Assembly (NCBI RefSeq): GCF_048898065.1
Contig: NZ_JBLWFI010000001.1
Span: 806,001 to 870,000, forward strand
Length of the DNA: 64,000 bases
Reading direction: 5' to 3'
Source: Tepidibacillus_B infernus
GTDB taxonomy: Bacteria > Bacillota > Bacilli > Tepidibacillales > Tepidibacillaceae
The position numbers were made by a program, and so were the translations under genes. Below are positions 35,118 to 44,410 of this stretch, one piece after another. The notes below the pieces were generated by a model. It saw only the letters and a list, made by a program, of their open reading frames with translations, ran no database searches and was not told where the DNA came from. Numbering within the stretch: position 1 is the stretch's first letter; every line of letters begins with the position of its first letter.

Positions 35118-36911
35118 ATGATCGAAAAAGCACATCAAATACTAAAAGAATACTATGGCTATGATAATTTTAGAGGCGGCCAGGAGAATATTATAACTAG
35201 TATCCTAGAAAAAAAGGACACTGTTGCCATCATGCCTACGGGAGCAGGAAAATCGCTATGCTACCAAGTCCCTGCCCTATTATTTGAAGGAGTAACTATA
35301 GTGATTTCTCCATTGATCTCATTGATGAAAGACCAAGTAGATTCTCTTGAAGATATAGGAATTCCTGCTACCTTCATAAACAGTTCATTAAGTGTTTCGG
35401 AAACGAATAGAAGAATTGATGGTGTAAACCAAGGTAAGTATAAACTATTATATATTGCCCCAGAAAGATTAGAAAATGAAGGCTTTGCTGAACTGATTAT
35501 AGGGCTTGAAATATCTCTTGTTGCAGTAGACGAAGCTCACTGTGTATCGCAATGGGGTCATGATTTTAGGCCAAGCTATCGTTATATTTCTTCTTTTATC
35601 AAGCAATTACCACAAAGACCTACGATTGCTGCGTTCACAGCTACTGCGACTGAAGAAGTAAAAAATGATATTATTCATCTATTGAGGTTGTATAAGCCAA
35701 ATCTGTTTGTTACAGGTTTTAACCGTGAAAATCTATTTTTTTCCGTTGTTAAAGGGGAAAACAAAAAAGATTATATACTGGATTATGCTCGGAGTCACAA
35801 AAATCAAGTAGGGATTATTTATGCAGCTACACGTAAAGAAGTAGAAACAATCTATAAAGAACTAAAGCAAATAGGTTTAAATCCTGCAAAATATCATGCG
35901 GGATTAGGCACAGAAGAACGAAAGCGGAATCAGGATGCTTTTCTTTTTGATGATGCCAATATTATGGTCGCAACTAATGCTTTTGGTATGGGAATTGATA
36001 AATCAAATGTCCGGTATGTTATTCATTATAATCTACCGAAAAATATGGAAGCTTACTATCAAGAAGCAGGACGTGCAGGTCGAGATGGTGAACCTAGTGA
36101 ATGTATCTTATTATTTGGTCCACAGGATGTAATGATCCAAAAATTTATGATTGAGCAAACAGTAATGGCTCCAGAGAGAAAAAGGAACGAATATAATAAG
36201 CTGCAGGAAATGGTAGATTATTGTTATACACCGAATTGTCTCCGTAAATATATTTTAGAATATTTTGGTGAAGAAAATATACCTGATTCTTGTGGCTATT
36301 GTAGTACTTGTACTAATGATAGTGAGCTTGTGGATATTACTGAAGATGCATTAAAAATTTTCTCTTGTATTTTTCGCTTAAAAGAACGCTTTGGTAGTAC
36401 CTTAGTGGCTCAAGTACTGAAAGGATCAAAGAATAAAAAAATAATTGAGTTGGGCTTTGATCGTTTATCCACCTATGGGATTATGAGTCAATATACAGAA
36501 AAAGAGATTAGAGATATTATAAATGTCTTAGTAGCAGATGGGTATCTAAATTTAACAAGTGGGCAATATCCTATATTAAAAATAACTGTAAAATCAGTTA
36601 ATGTTCTAAAAAATGGCGAAAAGGTTTATCAAAAAGTACATAAGAAAAAGGATAATCTAATTGAGGATAATACATTATTTGATTTGTTGAGAAAGCTGAG
36701 AAAAGAGATTTCTTCTAAGGAAAACCTACCGCCTTATGTCATTTTTCCAGATAGTACGTTACTTGATATGGCTAGGTTATATCCAGTAGATGCTGAAGCA
36801 TTATTAAATATTAAAGGTGTTGGCCAAAATAAACTGCAAAAATATGGTGATCTATTTTTAGCTGAGATTAGAAAGTATGTGGATGAAAATAAGATCAATA
36901 TTAATGTATAG
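35118..36911 (+). CDS. recQ: ATP-dependent DNA helicase RecQ
   Basis: A 597-residue 3'-5' helicase. Motif I is MPTGAGKSLCYQ (about residue 39), motif II DEAHCVSQWGHDFRP, and motif VI YYQEAGRAGRDG. The RecQ zinc cluster follows (CLRKYILEYFG...CGYCSTC), then a winged helix and a C-terminal HRDC domain (PPYVIFPDSTL...LLNIKGVGQNKLQKYG). It acts in recombination and fork repair. The ATG follows AAGGAG; a terminator closes the gene. Confidence 0.96.
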   Translation: MIEKAHQILKEYYGYDNFRGGQENIITSILEKKDTVAIMPTGAGKSLCYQVPALLFEGVTIVISPLISLMKDQVDSLEDIGIPATFINSSLSVSETNRRIDGVNQGKYKLLYIAPERLENEGFAELIIGLEISLVAVDEAHCVSQWGHDFRPSYRYISSFIKQLPQRPTIAAFTATATEEVKNDIIHLLRLYKPNLFVTGFNRENLFFSVVKGENKKDYILDYARSHKNQVGIIYAATRKEVETIYKELKQIGLNPAKYHAGLGTEERKRNQDAFLFDDANIMVATNAFGMGIDKSNVRYVIHYNLPKNMEAYYQEAGRAGRDGEPSECILLFGPQDVMIQKFMIEQTVMAPERKRNEYNKLQEMVDYCYTPNCLRKYILEYFGEENIPDSCGYCSTCTNDSELVDITEDALKIFSCIFRLKERFGSTLVAQVLKGSKNKKIIELGFDRLSTYGIMSQYTEKEIRDIINVLVADGYLNLTSGQYPILKITVKSVNVLKNGEKVYQKVHKKKDNLIEDNTLFDLLRKLRKEISSKENLPPYVIFPDSTLLDMARLYPVDAEALLNIKGVGQNKLQKYGDLFLAEIRKYVDENKININV

Positions 36912-36926
36912 ATATCAATCATTAAG

Positions 36927-36979
36927 AGAACCCACTAGGTCTCAAAAAATATTTAAGTTTATGGTGGGTTCTTTTTTTC
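36927..36979 (+). terminator. Terminator after recQ
   Basis: AGAACCCAC (36927-36935) and GTGGGTTCT (36964-36972) followed by T7. Confidence 0.75.
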
Positions 36980-37063
36980 TTTCTTTCTTTTAAGATACAG
37001 ATATGCTAATATTGTTTATCTTTATTTATCATTTATACCATTCAAAAATACAGAAGTTATTAT

Positions 37064-37588
37064 TTAATCAAAATTTTTTTTGGCTGCCTTTTGATCAATC
37101 TCTTTGATAAATTGATCCTTACCCTTAATATATTCCTCAATATCATAGGGATACTTTTTGGCTAATTCTTCTTTCAAATTAGAATAGAATTCTGCTTCAT
37201 CTGGATGTTTGATAAGATAATCTCTAAACCGAATGTGCCGATCAATCTCTTTATTTCCTGTTTGAAAGATGTGAACGTGATGTGTTCGATTAAATTCATC
37301 CCCCTTTATGAAAAATCTACGATTCACAATTCCGTTTTCGCCTTTAGAAATATATCCTAATTGGTATAGCTTGTCATTGAAATGATCTACTTCATCTATT
37401 TCTTTAACTTCGATTAACATGTCTATAATCGGTTTCGCTTTTATACCAGGAATAGCTGTACTACCGATATGGTGAATATTGATGATTAAGTCGCCAAATA
37501 CTTCTCTTAGGAACTGCGCTTCCTTCTCAAATTGTTTCTTCCAATTTGAAAGATGATCAACAACTTCAACTTTTCTCTTAGCTTCCAT
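37064..37588 (-). CDS. GrpB family protein (UPF0157, nucleotidyltransferase fold)
   Basis: A 174-residue protein of the GrpB/UPF0157 family: NIHHIGSTAIPGIKAKPIIDMLIEVK is the nucleotidyltransferase-like GS...D.D core and THHVHIFQ follows. CoaE-associated relatives exist, but the function is unsettled. The ATG at 37588 has GAGG 9 nt upstream and is preferred to the ATG at 37603. Confidence 0.85.
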   Translation of the reverse strand: MEAKRKVEVVDHLSNWKKQFEKEAQFLREVFGDLIINIHHIGSTAIPGIKAKPIIDMLIEVKEIDEVDHFNDKLYQLGYISKGENGIVNRRFFIKGDEFNRTHHVHIFQTGNKEIDRHIRFRDYLIKHPDEAEFYSNLKEELAKKYPYDIEEYIKGKDQFIKEIDQKAAKKNFD

Positions 37589-37634
37589 TGTAAAATACCT
37601 CATTCCATTCTTCTTTCAATGAATCCCTAAACAA

Positions 37635-37776
37635 TCACTCCATCAGAGCAGGGTTCGATTTCCGAAAAAGATTCAACCCCTTTCTTATATCCCATCCACT
37701 AATATCAAGCAGGTGATGTATATAGATAAATCGAACGTCATAATCACTGTCTTTTGAAGGGAAACCCCACGCTACG
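37635..37776 (-). pseudogene. RlaP-type nucleotidyltransferase relic
   Basis: A start-less frame reads WGFPSKDSDYDVRFIYIH, the nucleotidyltransferase core of RlaP-like proteins (pattern WGxPSxDSDYDVRFIY). It then joins directly to LDISGWDIRKGLNLFRKSNP, normally about 30 residues further on, and stops. Both ends and the middle are missing. It abuts the stop codon of the upstream flavin-oxidase gene. Confidence 0.72.
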
Positions 37777-38241
37777 TTATTTTCTGTTTTTCCCAGATAA
37801 ATGATCAATCGTCAGCTTTAAGACCTTTGTCCTATCTTGATTTTTCTCCAAATATATCATACCCTTTTCCATATTTCCACTCGCATACTTTTTTAGAAAT
37901 GCAATTAAACTTTTCCTTTTCTCTTCGACTTCAACTTCTTCAATTTTCCCGAAAACAATGACACTTTGATATCTCATACTAAATTGTTCAGGCAATGGCT
38001 TGGTTTGTCCAACAACGCAAAAAGATACCTTGTTATTACGGCCAAGAATCTCAAGCTTCTGCCCCTCTGTTGCACAATGAAAATAGATAGCCCCATTTAT
38101 GTACACATAACTAAGAGGAACACCATAGGCATAATCATTATTAGCAGCCATAGATAATACACCATAATCCCCCGATTTCAACAATTGTAGCGTAGCTTCT
38201 TGATCCATTTTTCTCTCTTCTCTTCTGATCTCTTTGAACAT
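37777..38241 (-). CDS. Pyridoxamine 5'-phosphate oxidase-like flavoprotein (NimA type)
   Basis: A 154-residue split-barrel FMN protein: an EIRREERKMDQEATLQLLKSG start, then YGVPLSYVYINGAIYFHCATEGQKLEIL and SVIVFGKIEEV. This is the layout of nitroimidazole-resistance (NimA/NimB) type proteins and heme-utilisation relatives. Substrate unknown. ATG 38241 has GGGGGA 7 nt upstream; an upstream in-frame ATG (38331) gives a non-conserved extension. Confidence 0.82.
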   Translation of the reverse strand: MFKEIRREERKMDQEATLQLLKSGDYGVLSMAANNDYAYGVPLSYVYINGAIYFHCATEGQKLEILGRNNKVSFCVVGQTKPLPEQFSMRYQSVIVFGKIEEVEVEEKRKSLIAFLKKYASGNMEKGMIYLEKNQDRTKVLKLTIDHLSGKNRK

Positions 38242-38448
38242 GTCAGTTCCCCCATTTTTAGCATTTATGAATATCTCTTCATTGTCTTGAATATTTTCCA
38301 GTGTTAGTTCGCCATCTATTATCTCGCTCATGACAAAAACATTAAGATTTTGAATTAGTTACGTTTTTGCATTATATTTAAAGTTCTTCTAATTTGTTAA
38401 ATTCCCTTCAATATCTAAGTGGTTTTTCAATTTTTTAAACTTAAACAT

Positions 38449-38490
38449 TAAAAAAGCGTTAATAAGATTACAAGAATCTTAATAAACGCT
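38449..38490 (-). terminator. Terminator after the Cu/Zn SOD gene
   Basis: Minus-strand stem from AGCGTTAATAAGATT and AATCTTAATAAACGCT (38455-38490, one bulge), then a T-run opposite A-rich 38449-38454. Confidence 0.78.
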
Positions 38491-38506
38491 CTATAGCTGT
38501 TCAATT

Positions 38507-39034
38507 TTATATCCCAACAATTACTCCACAAGCCATTCGTTTTCCTGCATCTCCAGCTGGTTGTGTTCTATAGTCATCAGGATTAAGATGTAAAATAACT
38601 GACTTACCTATGACGTCATTCACTCTAAACTTATTGGTAAAAAAGTTCATTCTTGCATAACCGCCATTAGAGAAAATGACTGGAAAGTCTCCTGAATGAT
38701 TACCATGTGGTTGATTTGTAGGATTCCAATGGTCACCTGCTGCTTCAAATGGGGATTGTGGATTTCCTACTGTGCAGTTACCGTTCACATGAATGTGAAA
38801 ACCATGAGGTCCAATTGGATCCTGGTCTCCTTTTGCAGGTTGATAGGGTGGAAGTCCACGAAGTTCCACAAAAACCTCCGTTCCATTTGCTACACTTATA
38901 AAAGCGACAAAACCAGAGATTGTAGGTGCTAAGGGTCCACCCTTGATTTGAGCATATGCACGCTTATAAACTCGTTGGTTGATATCGATAGGATAATAGG
39001 GATTGTAATAGAAATAAGGATCAAAAACCGTCAT
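38507..39034 (-). CDS. Cu/Zn superoxide dismutase family protein
   Basis: A 175-residue SodC-like protein. The copper and zinc ligands appear as GFHIHVNG, GDHWNP, PHGNHSGDFP and ILHLNPDDY, and the disulfide pair as NGNC and ACGV. No signal peptide or lipobox is seen at the N-terminus (MTVFDPYFYYNPYYP), unlike the lipoprotein YojM, so a coat or cytoplasmic location is possible. AAGGAGGG lies upstream of the ATG. Confidence 0.9.
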   Translation of the reverse strand: MTVFDPYFYYNPYYPIDINQRVYKRAYAQIKGGPLAPTISGFVAFISVANGTEVFVELRGLPPYQPAKGDQDPIGPHGFHIHVNGNCTVGNPQSPFEAAGDHWNPTNQPHGNHSGDFPVIFSNGGYARMNFFTNKFRVNDVIGKSVILHLNPDDYRTQPAGDAGKRMACGVIVGI

Positions 39035-39109
39035 AGTAAATACTAACCCTCCTTGTTATTTAAGATCCCTTTATCCTACGTCATGAATTGGGTACCTGTG
39101 TAAGTACAA

Positions 39110-39393
39110 TTTGACTTAATGCTTATCTTCTGTTATTATATATAGTTGTATTTAACTCAGAAATCATTTTTTTAAAGGTGAAAAGAAAAACTGGCGTTTT
39201 ACTTAATTTTTCATAGAGACTTATTCACACTGGATCGGCTAAAGAGCCGTAAGGATGTTTGAGAGGCAGGGCTAACGTCGTTTAAGTTTAGAATAAATAT
39301 GTGGAATATTGCCGCGGCAAGGATATTATTTATATGAGTTATTAAATACTTCATTCACAAACGAACTAGGTGATTCATCTAGTTCGTTTTCTA
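39110..39393 (+). ncRNA. Candidate non-coding RNA of about 245 nt, unassigned
   Basis: Between the divergent edge of the SOD gene and the convergent YbjQ gene there is a plus-strand promoter TTGACT (39110-39115), 17 bp, TATTAT (39133-39138). Downstream are hairpins CGGCT/AGCCG (39237-39250), the 12-bp palindrome TTGCCGCGGCAA (39310-39321) and a terminator AACGAACTAG/CTAGTTCGTT (39361-39389) with TTTT. No convincing ORF lies between. I could not match it to a known RNA family. Confidence 0.5.
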
Positions 39394-39506
39394 TTTCCTT
39401 TTTTTAACTAATGATCTAATCTTAATTTTAATGTAAAAAATCAACATACCTATTCTTTAGGTATGCTTATTCTTAATCCTAGAAATCATTTGTTCACTAA
39501 AAAACA

Positions 39507-39821
39507 TTACTTTACTTTTACCGCGGTACCTGTTGCAATACACATCATCATTCCGTCTCGTAAAGTTTCAAAATCTAAATCTACTCCAATCACTGCATTA
39601 GCGCCTAAACTTCTAGCTTTTTCTTTCATCTCTTGAATGGCAATTGATCTACCTTCTGCTAATTTACTTTCATAAGCACTACTCCGGCCACCAATAATAT
39701 CTGTAATACCAGCAAGAAAATCACGAACTACATTTGCTCCCATAATGGCTTCCCCAGTTACAATATCAATATATTCTTCGATGGTTTTCCCTTCTAATGA
39801 ATGGGTGGTTGTAATAATCAT
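39507..39821 (-). CDS. YbjQ family protein (UPF0145)
   Basis: A 104-residue protein of the YbjQ/UPF0145 family, also called heavy-metal-binding domain: MIITTTHSLEGKTIEEYIDIVTGEAIMGANVVRDF and RSLGANAVIGVDLDFET are standard. It forms pentameric rings; function is unknown. GGAGATG precedes the ATG. Confidence 0.92.
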   Translation of the reverse strand: MIITTTHSLEGKTIEEYIDIVTGEAIMGANVVRDFLAGITDIIGGRSSAYESKLAEGRSIAIQEMKEKARSLGANAVIGVDLDFETLRDGMMMCIATGTAVKVK

Positions 39822-39969
39822 AACATCATCTCCTTATTTAAAATTTTCCCCTTACTTAGAATATTCCTTTTCTTTTTCTGCATACATTGTATTTGAAAAA
39901 AGAACCAGAGACAATATCTCTAGTTCTTTAGCTAAAGCTTTCATTTACTCATTTATTATATTACTTATA

Positions 39970-40443
39970 TTACGTAAAAATAATTTGGCCACCTGCAGAT
40001 AAATTGTAGAAATCTCCTACGGTAAGGATATCCTCTAATTGGTCACAAAAATCTTCTTTCTTAAGTTTAAACATTTCAACCGTAGCAAGACATGCATACA
40101 ATTTACCACCAGCATCGCTGATCATTTCAATAAATTCGGGAACAGGCGGAATATCTAATTCTTCCATCTGTTTTTTCATCATATTCGTTGCGATTGTTGA
40201 CATCCCTGGAAGAGCACCAATTAAAGTGGGAATGCCTAAGGCTGGGTTTCCTACCGTTGCAACCTTGATGTTATTCATTTTCTTTTTGGTAATGGCATCT
40301 AATCCGAAGAATGTGAAAAACACATTTACTTCTATACCTGCCATTCTAGCGCCATTTGCCATAATTAGTCCAGGATAAACACCTTCTAATGAACCTTTCG
40401 AGATGACAATAGATAATTTTTTAATTTTTTCATTCTCAGCCAT
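39970..40443 (-). CDS. DsrE/DsrF/DrsH-like family protein
   Basis: A 157-residue protein of the DsrE2-type sulfur-relay group: KLSIVISKGSLEGVYPGLIMANGARMAGIEVNVFFTFFGLDAI at the start, then KMMKKQMEELDIPPVPEF-like segments and Cys in KLYACLATVEMF. Relatives transfer persulfide sulfur in concert with TusA/DsrC. It follows the tusE/dsrC gene by 13 bp. ATG 40443 is preferred because GGGGGA is 5-6 nt upstream. Confidence 0.85.
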   Translation of the reverse strand: MAENEKIKKLSIVISKGSLEGVYPGLIMANGARMAGIEVNVFFTFFGLDAITKKKMNNIKVATVGNPALGIPTLIGALPGMSTIATNMMKKQMEELDIPPVPEFIEMISDAGGKLYACLATVEMFKLKKEDFCDQLEDILTVGDFYNLSAGGQIIFT

Positions 40444-40456
40444 CCTGATCCCCCAT

Positions 40457-40774
40457 TTATACACAGCTTGCTGGTTTGCTTAATCCAGCAACTTTAGCTG
40501 CTTTTACTAGTGGACCATCTGGATATAATTCGTACAATTCTTTTGTAGAAATACCCCCAACTTTATTTACCCTTCTAATGGTTGGAAGCTTCCCATTTTC
40601 TTGGAAGTCCTTTTGTAAAAACTCAATGACCTTCCAATGTCTTTCAGTTAATTCTTCGATACCCACTTCTTTTGCCAATTCTACAGCAATCTCTTTGTTC
40701 CACTGTGCTGGATTTGTTAAGTATCCCTCCTCGTTAACATCCACAGTAAATCCAGCAATTAATTTTTCAGCCAT
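40457..40774 (-). CDS. TusE/DsrC/DsvC family sulfur relay protein
   Basis: A 105-residue DsrC-type protein: GFTVDVNEEGYLTNPAQWNKEIA at the start and WKVIEFLQKDFQENGKLPTIRRV in the middle. The conserved redox Cys is the penultimate residue (SKPASCV); the second, upstream DsrC Cys is absent, as in TusE. It carries sulfur as persulfide. It lies between sqr and the DsrE-like gene on the same strand. A strong GGGAGG precedes the ATG. Confidence 0.9.
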   Translation of the reverse strand: MAEKLIAGFTVDVNEEGYLTNPAQWNKEIAVELAKEVGIEELTERHWKVIEFLQKDFQENGKLPTIRRVNKVGGISTKELYELYPDGPLVKAAKVAGLSKPASCV

Positions 40775-40849
40775 ATTTTTTACCTCCCGTTAAAAATTAT
40801 TTTTTTATTTTTAAAAAAAGCTTGAAAACATTTGTATAGACCTCACCTG

Positions 40850-42079
40850 TTATAGTTTCTTTCCACTCGTTTTCATATGTGGTGGTACAGTTGGGATTGG
40901 AATACCCTTTAACAACATATTCCAGTAAATAAATTTGAACGCCATTTTGCCAAGATGGTTAATTCTCGTTTCTTTTAGTAATGAAAATGGTCCAATGCCC
41001 GGCAATGGGAATGTGCCTTCTACTGGTTCAACATCATAGTTAAAATCAATTAAAAATGCTTTGTTATAACCAGATTCAATATAGCAATTGGCATGGCCAT
41101 CAAACTTTGCTTCTAAAGGTTTATTATTGATAAAGTTAATGATATTTTCTGTTAAGATTTCTGCTTCAAAATGCGCTACAGAACCTGCTTTTGAAGCTGG
41201 AATATCCGTGGCATCACCAATTACAAAAATATTATCATGTGCTTTAGACTGTAATGTGTGTTTATCTGTAGGTACAAAATTTAATTCGTCACCTAAATCA
41301 GATCGTTCGATTAACTCATCACCCATATTGGTTGGGATCGTCACTAAGAGATCATAATTTACTTCTTTTCCGTCTAATGACACCAGTTTATTATTCTCTG
41401 ACTCTATGTGGCTTACATTAAAATTAGGAACAAGTTTAATGTTTTTTTCTTCAAATAGTTTTCCTAAGACTGCTGATGCTCTTGGTTTTGTAAATGCACT
41501 TCCAAGAGGTGTAACATAGGTAATTTCTACATCCTTACGAATCCCTTTTTCAGTAAAGAACCAGTCAGATAGGAAGAGAAATTCTAGTGGTGCAACAGGA
41601 CATTTGATTGGCATTTCGGCTAGGTGAACGACTAATTTTCCACCATTCCATTCTTTGAATTTGTCCCTTAAAGCGATTGAACCATCGAAGGTATAAAAGT
41701 CGAAAATATTCTTTCTCCAGCCCTCATCAAGCCCTTCTATTTCAGAAGGAACAATCCTACAACCCGTTGCAATGATTAAAATATCATAATATAACGTAGT
41801 ATTATTTTCTAAGATAACTTGGTTTTTTTCCGCCTCAATTACTTGAATAGGAGATTGAATAAATTCAATTTCATTTGGAATAAATTGTTTTTTCTGCTTT
41901 ACTACATCTTTCTCAGAATAAATTTCAAATGGAATAAAAAGGAAACCTGGTTGATAATAATGCTTTTCTTCTTGGTCAACAATTGTGATGGACCATTCAT
42001 TTTTGTTTAATTTCTTATTAAGATGGTTTGCCATCATGGTACCAGCTGTTCCAGCACCTAAGATTAATAGCTTCTTCAT
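40850..42079 (-). CDS. sqr: Sulfide:quinone oxidoreductase-type flavoprotein
   Basis: A 409-residue FAD enzyme oxidising sulfide to polysulfide/zero-valent sulfur with quinone as acceptor. The N-terminal dinucleotide motif is LILGAGTAGTMMANHL. Three candidate redox cysteines occur in ATGCRIVPSE, PIKCPVAPLE and GHANCYIESG, and the second FAD motif is NIFVIGDATDIPASKAG. The C-terminal amphipathic region (LGKMAFKFIYWNMLLKGIPIP) fits membrane attachment. It leads the sulfur operon with the DsrC- and DsrE-like genes. Confidence 0.9.
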   Translation of the reverse strand: MKKLLILGAGTAGTMMANHLNKKLNKNEWSITIVDQEEKHYYQPGFLFIPFEIYSEKDVVKQKKQFIPNEIEFIQSPIQVIEAEKNQVILENNTTLYYDILIIATGCRIVPSEIEGLDEGWRKNIFDFYTFDGSIALRDKFKEWNGGKLVVHLAEMPIKCPVAPLEFLFLSDWFFTEKGIRKDVEITYVTPLGSAFTKPRASAVLGKLFEEKNIKLVPNFNVSHIESENNKLVSLDGKEVNYDLLVTIPTNMGDELIERSDLGDELNFVPTDKHTLQSKAHDNIFVIGDATDIPASKAGSVAHFEAEILTENIINFINNKPLEAKFDGHANCYIESGYNKAFLIDFNYDVEPVEGTFPLPGIGPFSLLKETRINHLGKMAFKFIYWNMLLKGIPIPTVPPHMKTSGKKL

Positions 42080-42482
42080 TTGTTCCTCCCCTTACTATCT
42101 AAAATGAAAATCAAAACTTATCATTTATTGTTCTTGTGATACACCCTCCTTAAATCAGAATTAAGTAACAAATATGTATTGAAAGTTTGGAAAAGGTTAT
42201 TTATGATGTGGATTAAGTATGTTGATTCTATTATTTGATAAATTAATATTATCATATAATTCTTTTTGTTTAAGATTCATTTTAAAACGTTTTGTGACAA
42301 TAATTTGAATATTTTTTAATCTTTATGCAATAAGAAAGGGACTTTTTTTTGTTAAATATCATACGGAAATATAAATAGTTCTAGGCTTTGAAATATTCGT
42401 ATGTTATGGTTTTACATCCTCTTTTTTTTTGGTAAACTCATTATTAGTGGATTTTAAAAACATTAGTGGAAAGGTGCGCAAA
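42080..42482. other. Divergent intergenic region between sqr and the ABC-F gene
   Basis: About 400 bp of A+T-rich DNA without a gene. It must hold both promoters. An imperfect inverted repeat (42360-42372 CATACGGAAATAT with 42391-42403 AAATATTCGTATG), followed after 17 nt by a T-run, lies in the ABC-F leader. No leader peptide with a good start was found. Confidence 0.5.
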
Positions 42483-44039
42483 ATGAGTATTTTAACAGTC
42501 AAAAATTTAAGCCACGGATTTGGAGATCGAGCAATTTTTAATGATGTTTCCTTCCGACTTTTAAAAGGTGAACATATAGGTTTAATTGGTGCAAATGGTG
42601 AAGGTAAATCTACTTTTATGAATATCATTACAAGGAGACTAGAACCAGATGCAGGGCAAATCGAATGGGCTAAGAATGTTAGAGTTGGTTATCTTGACCA
42701 ACACACTATACTTGAAAAAGGTATAACCATTCGCGATGTTCTAAAAAGTGCCTTTCAATATCTCTTTGATCTTGAAACTGATATGAACAGAATGTATGAA
42801 AAAATGGGAGAAGTAACACCAGAAAAACTAGAACAGCTTTTAGAAAATGTTGGTGTGATTCAAGATATGTTAACAAATAATGACTTTTACATTATAGATT
42901 CCAAAATTGAGGAAATTGGCCGAGGACTTGGATTGACAGATATCGGACTCGATAAGGTTGTACAGGAACTTAGTGGTGGACAAAGAACAAAAGTATTACT
43001 TGCAAAATTATTACTTGAAAAGCCTGACATTCTTTTGTTGGACGAACCTACAAACTATCTTGATGAACAACATATTGAATGGTTAAAACGCTATTTGCAA
43101 GAATATGAAAATGCTTTTATCTTAATCTCACATGATATTCCGTTTCTTAATAGCGTAGTTAACTTAATTTATCATATGGAAAATCAAGAATTAAATCGTT
43201 ATCCTGGTGATTATGATAATTTTCTTCAAGTTTATGAAGTGAAGAAACAGCAGCAGGAATCTGCATACAAAAAACAGCAACAAGAAATTGCAGAGCTTAA
43301 AGATTTTGTTGCTAGAAACAAAGCGCGTGTTTCTACGAGAAATATGGCAATGTCAAGGCAGAAAAAGCTAGATAAGATGGATGTAATTGAGCTCGCAAAA
43401 GAGAAACCAAAGCCGGAATTTCATTTCAAGGAAGCAAGAACCTCTGGTAAATTGGTTTTTGAAACGAGGAATTTGATCATAGGATACGACGAACCACTTT
43501 CGAAGCCTTTAAATTTGCGAATGGAACGTGGACAGAAAATTGCATTGGTTGGTGCAAATGGAATTGGTAAAACCACACTGCTTAGAAGCATTCTTGGGGA
43601 AAATAAACCAATCTCAGGATCTGTTGAACTTGGTGAATATTTATCTATTGGATATTTTGAACAAGAGATAAATGAAACAAATAATAAAACGTGTATTGAA
43701 GAATTTTGGGATGAGTTTCCCTCCTATACACAGTATGAAGTACGTGCAGCTTTGGCAAAATGTGGCTTAACGACAAAGCATATTGAAAGTAAAATCGTTG
43801 TATTAAGTGGTGGAGAAAAAGCAAAAGTACGTTTATCTAAACTAATCAATAAAGAAACAAATTTATTAGTTTTAGACGAGCCTACGAACCACTTAGATAT
43901 CGATGCAAAAGAAGAGCTGAAACGCGCTTTAAAGGAATATAAAGGTAGTATCCTTTTAATCAGTCATGAGCCTGAGTTTTATAAAGATATTGTAACAGAT
44001 ATTTGGAACGGGGAATCCTGGACAACCAAATTGGTATAG
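42483..44039 (+). CDS. ABC-F family ATPase (YkpA/YbiT-like)
   Basis: A 518-residue soluble protein with two ABC domains and no membrane part: Walker A GANGEGKST (about 36) and GANGIGKTT (about 360), signatures LSGGQRTKV and LSGGEKAKV, Walker B DILLLDEPTNYLD and NLLVLDEPTNHLD. The inter-domain linker is basic and coiled (KKQQQESAYKKQQQE), as in translation-associated ABC-F factors. It probably acts on the ribosome E site; antibiotic protection is possible but unproven. ATG 42483 (MSILTVKN) with AAAGG upstream is chosen. Confidence 0.92.
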   Translation: MSILTVKNLSHGFGDRAIFNDVSFRLLKGEHIGLIGANGEGKSTFMNIITRRLEPDAGQIEWAKNVRVGYLDQHTILEKGITIRDVLKSAFQYLFDLETDMNRMYEKMGEVTPEKLEQLLENVGVIQDMLTNNDFYIIDSKIEEIGRGLGLTDIGLDKVVQELSGGQRTKVLLAKLLLEKPDILLLDEPTNYLDEQHIEWLKRYLQEYENAFILISHDIPFLNSVVNLIYHMENQELNRYPGDYDNFLQVYEVKKQQQESAYKKQQQEIAELKDFVARNKARVSTRNMAMSRQKKLDKMDVIELAKEKPKPEFHFKEARTSGKLVFETRNLIIGYDEPLSKPLNLRMERGQKIALVGANGIGKTTLLRSILGENKPISGSVELGEYLSIGYFEQEINETNNKTCIEEFWDEFPSYTQYEVRAALAKCGLTTKHIESKIVVLSGGEKAKVRLSKLINKETNLLVLDEPTNHLDIDAKEELKRALKEYKGSILLISHEPEFYKDIVTDIWNGESWTTKLV

Positions 44040-44068
44040 CAAAACATCCCTAGATTGTGAATAAGTAA

Positions 44069-44104
44069 AATGAAGCCATTCCTATTTTTGGAAATGGCTT
44101 CATT
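44069..44104 (+). terminator. Terminator after the ABC-F gene
   Basis: AATGAAGCCATT and AATGGCTTCATT form a perfect 12-bp stem, extended by CC/GG, followed by GTTCT. Confidence 0.75.
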
Positions 44105-44115
44105 GTTCTAATCAA

Positions 44116-44250
44116 TTAGGCATCAAATGCATATTTACCTAAAAGTGTAATAGCGATTAAGTTAATCAAAGCCATTAAACCCATAAAAAGATCTGCCATA
44201 TCCCAAACGATTTGAATTTTAGCAACAGAACCAAAAAGAACCATACCAAT
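44116..44250 (-). pseudogene. C-terminal relic of a sodium:alanine symporter (AGCS/AlsT)
   Basis: A minus-strand frame without upstream context reads LFGSVAKIQIVWDMADLF, then GLMALINLIAITLLGKYAF and stop, the last helices of AGCS transporters. Everything upstream is lost. Further up (about 44270-44395) another short frame MKRKLSFPIKKIAKVIAVFF with one membrane helix runs into this region; it has no ribosome binding site and is not recognised. Confidence 0.65.
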
Positions 44251-44410
44251 TTTCCTATTATCTTTGGTGATTTGTTTCCAATATTAGTATGTATTTTATC
44301 TTTTTGAGTATAAAAAGGTACCCAATGATCAGTACAAAAAAAACAGCGATTACCTTCGCTATTTTTTTAATTGGAAAAGAAAGCTTTCTTTTCATTATAT
44401 TATGATGGAA

